The notes beneath the pieces were generated by a model, which did not search any database, was not told where the DNA came from, and was given only the letters and a program-made list of their open reading frames with translations. A program made the position numbers and the translations under genes. 8,145 bases of DNA, from contig CALMLK010000392.1 of the NCBI GenBank assembly GCA_937868035.1, forward strand, positions 1-8,145, written 5' to 3'. This DNA is from an uncultured Alphaproteobacteria bacterium. GTDB lineage: Bacteria > Pseudomonadota > Alphaproteobacteria > Rhizobiales > Aestuariivirgaceae. Below, in pieces: positions 6,810-8,145 of the stretch (positions are counted from its first letter, which is position 1; every line of letters starts with the position of its first letter).

Positions 6810-8099
6810 TCAGGCCATCTGGCGTCTGCTTAGCCGGAAGACAGCGGCCCGGCGGTGGCCCTCCATCCCCTCCGTCGCGCTTTGACGGGCGGCTGGCGGC
6901 GCAACTGCAGCGACGCCGCGCTCATCCAGCCATTGATGGGTACAGATCTTGACGTAGGACCCCACCCAGAGCCCGCCGGTGTAGCGGCCTGCGGCCATGG
7001 TCGGCAGGGTGTGGTTGGTGCCGCAGCACTTGTCCGAGTAGACCACACTCGCCATCTGGCCGATGAACAGGGAACCATAATTGCGCAGCTTCCGCGCCAT
7101 GCCTTTCGGATCTGCGGTATGGACCTGCAAATGTTCGGCGGCGATGAAGTCAGAGTAGGCAATCATGGCCGCTTCGTCTTCGCACAGCACGATCGTGCCG
7201 GAATCCTCCCAGGCCCGGCCGGCGACGGCCGCCGTCGACAGCGACTCCAGTTGGCGGGCAACTTCCTTTGCCGTTGCTTCCGCAAGTGTCTTGCTGGTGG
7301 TGATCAAGCCGACACGGGTGCGGACATCGTGCTCGGCCTGGGCCAAAAGGTCGGTGGCGATCATCTCCGGATCACCCGTCTCATCCGCCACCACGAAGAT
7401 TTCACTCGGTCCCGCAAGCTGGTCGATGCCCACGGGCCCGAAGACCTGGCGCTTGGCTTCGTTGACGAAGGCATTTCCCGGACCAACGATCTTGTCGACG
7501 GCGGGAATGGAATCGGTGCCAAAGGCCATGGCCGCAATCGCCTGCGCCCCGCCGACACGAAAGATGCGGTCCGCGCCAGCAAGATGACAGCCTGCAATCA
7601 TGGCTGGATGGGCGGAGGGCGGCAGGCAGGCGATGGCCGTGGAACATCCTGCAACCTTGGCCGGAACCAGTGTCATTACCGGTGCGGAGAGCAGCGGGTA
7701 GCGCCCCCCGGGCACATAGGCACCCACGGTTTCAATGGGAATCACGCGGTGGCCCAGATGGAGGCCGGGGCGCAGTTCAACATCGAGCGGCAGGATGGTC
7801 TTGAGCTGCGCCTCAGCGAAGGCGCGTACGTTCCCGATGGCGAATTCCGTGTCCTCCCGCGTCTGCCGGTCGAGAGCCTGGAGTGCAGCCTGCTTTTCCT
7901 GCGTGCTGACTTCAAACTCGTCCGGGCAAGTCTTGTCGAACTGCAGCGTATAGTGGCGCACGGCTGTATCGCCCCGCTGCCGCACGTCAGCAAGGATTGC
8001 CTTCACCGTTTCCTCGATCGCAGCGGTGTCACCAGCGGCATCGTGTTGTGCAGACTTGATGAAGGTGATCTTGTCAGGATGGGCAAAACGACGGGTCAT
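6810..8099 (-). CDS. Zinc-dependent histidinol dehydrogenase superfamily enzyme, HpsN-like branch
   Basis: A 429-residue cytoplasmic NAD-dependent dehydrogenase that would oxidise a primary alcohol through the aldehyde to a carboxylate. Superfamily landmarks: [13 protein letters not shown] (126-138), [13 protein letters not shown] (183-195), [16 protein letters not shown] (202-217), [10 protein letters not shown] (224-233) and LAQAEHD (252-258). By comparison with E. coli HisD, the zinc ligands (Gln254, His257, Asp356, His415) and the catalytic pair Glu322-His323 are all present, as is His363 in [10 protein letters not shown] (358-367). The stretch [13 protein letters not shown] (372-384) and the absence of any histidine-biosynthesis neighbour point away from true HisD and towards the HpsN (2,3-dihydroxypropane-1-sulfonate dehydrogenase) type. 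The substrate need not be the sulfonate, since no sulfonate gene is visible nearby. ATG 8099 is preceded by GAGGAA. The gene may be the first seen of the operon or end a separate unit, given the possible promoter after it. Confidence 0.9.
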   Translation of the reverse strand: MTRRFAHPDKITFIKSAQHDAAGDTAAIEETVKAILADVRQRGDTAVRHYTLQFDKTCPDEFEVSTQEKQAALQALDRQTREDTEFAIGNVRAFAEAQLKTILPLDVELRPGLHLGHRVIPIETVGAYVPGGRYPLLSAPVMTLVPAKVAGCSTAIACLPPSAHPAMIAGCHLAGADRIFRVGGAQAIAAMAFGTDSIPAVDKIVGPGNAFVNEAKRQVFGPVGIDQLAGPSEIFVVADETGDPEMIATDLLAQAEHDVRTRVGLITTSKTLAEATAKEVARQLESLSTAAVAGRAWEDSGTIVLCEDEAAMIAYSDFIAAEHLQVHTADPKGMARKLRNYGSLFIGQMASVVYSDKCCGTNHTLPTMAAGRYTGGLWVGSYVKICTHQWLDERGVAAVAPPAARQSATEGMEGHRRAAVFRLSRRQMA

Positions 8100-8103
8100 G
8101 AAA

Positions 8104-8109
8104 TTCCTC
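8104..8109 (-). promoter_or_regulatory. Ribosome-binding site of the HisD-like gene
   Basis: GAGGAA on the minus strand, 4 bases before ATG 8099. It overlaps a TGA at 8110-8108, which suggests coupling to an upstream reading frame. Confidence 0.6.
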
Positions 8110-8145
8110 AGACGTGAACGGCGGAAGGAAAGGCTGCCGCCATGA
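8108..8145 (-). CDS. Possible 3' end of an upstream gene
   Basis: Only 38 bases are visible. One minus-strand frame is open across them and ends at TGA 8110-8108, giving MAAAFPSAVHV as the last 11 residues. The stop overlaps the ribosome-binding site of the dehydrogenase gene and lies 8 bases before its start, the spacing expected within an operon. The family cannot be told from so little. The same bases could be untranslated leader, or a complete 11-codon leader peptide, since the frame contains an ATG at its left end. Confidence 0.3.
   Translation of the reverse strand, partial: MAAAFPSAVHV

Noticed and set aside
6855..8117. A 420-codon open frame on the plus strand antisense to the HisD-like gene, and similar long antisense frames at 2928-4070, 4198-5142 and 5598-6542.
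   Set aside because: They mirror well-conserved enzymes on the other strand, show low-complexity His/Gly/Arg-rich translations with no recognisable motif, and are expected in GC-rich DNA where the complementary third positions rarely make stops.

Overview
The window reads as a GC-rich alphaproteobacterial accessory metabolic locus. This rests on protein resemblance, base composition and the permissive antisense frames typical of high-GC DNA; I would not name a genus. All supported genes lie on the minus strand and are tightly packed, so the locus reads from right to left. There are no tRNAs, rRNAs, CRISPR arrays, insertion sequences or phage genes.

Layout in transcription order: (i) 8145-8108, the last codons of a possible upstream gene; (ii) 8099-6810, a zinc-dependent dehydrogenase of the histidinol dehydrogenase superfamily, closer in character to the sulfopropanediol-dehydrogenase (HpsN-like) branch than to biosynthetic HisD; (iii) a 222-base gap with a 13-base palindrome overlapping a possible promoter; (iv) 6587-5202, an omega-aminotransferase of the putrescine:pyruvate / Chromobacterium omega-transaminase type; (v) a 98-base leader with several hairpins; (vi) 5103-4027, a PotD/PotF-like periplasmic binding protein with a twin-arginine-type signal; (vii) a strong rho-independent terminator at 4002-3970; (viii) 3956-1623, a fusion of an APH-fold small-molecule kinase (hydroxylysine-kinase-like) with a class III PLP enzyme of the ammonio-phospholyase (AGXT2L) type; (ix) 1584-715, a PotB-type permease; (x) 715 to beyond base 1, a PotC-type permease cut by the window edge. 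The ATPase is not in the window.

My reading is an uptake-and-degradation locus for a cationic amine or amino-alcohol. The binding protein and two permeases would import it. The kinase half of the fusion would phosphorylate a hydroxyl, and the PLP half would eliminate phosphate and ammonia to leave an aldehyde. The omega-aminotransferase would remove a terminal amine, and the HisD-like enzyme would oxidise an alcohol to a carboxylate. The enzyme families are clear from sequence. The substrate (hydroxylysine, a hydroxylated polyamine, an ethanolamine derivative or something else) is not, and the binding pocket differs from spermidine-binding PotD at several positions.

Expression is probably tiered. 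The terminator after the binding-protein gene would let that protein be made in excess, with readthrough supplying the fusion enzyme and the permeases.
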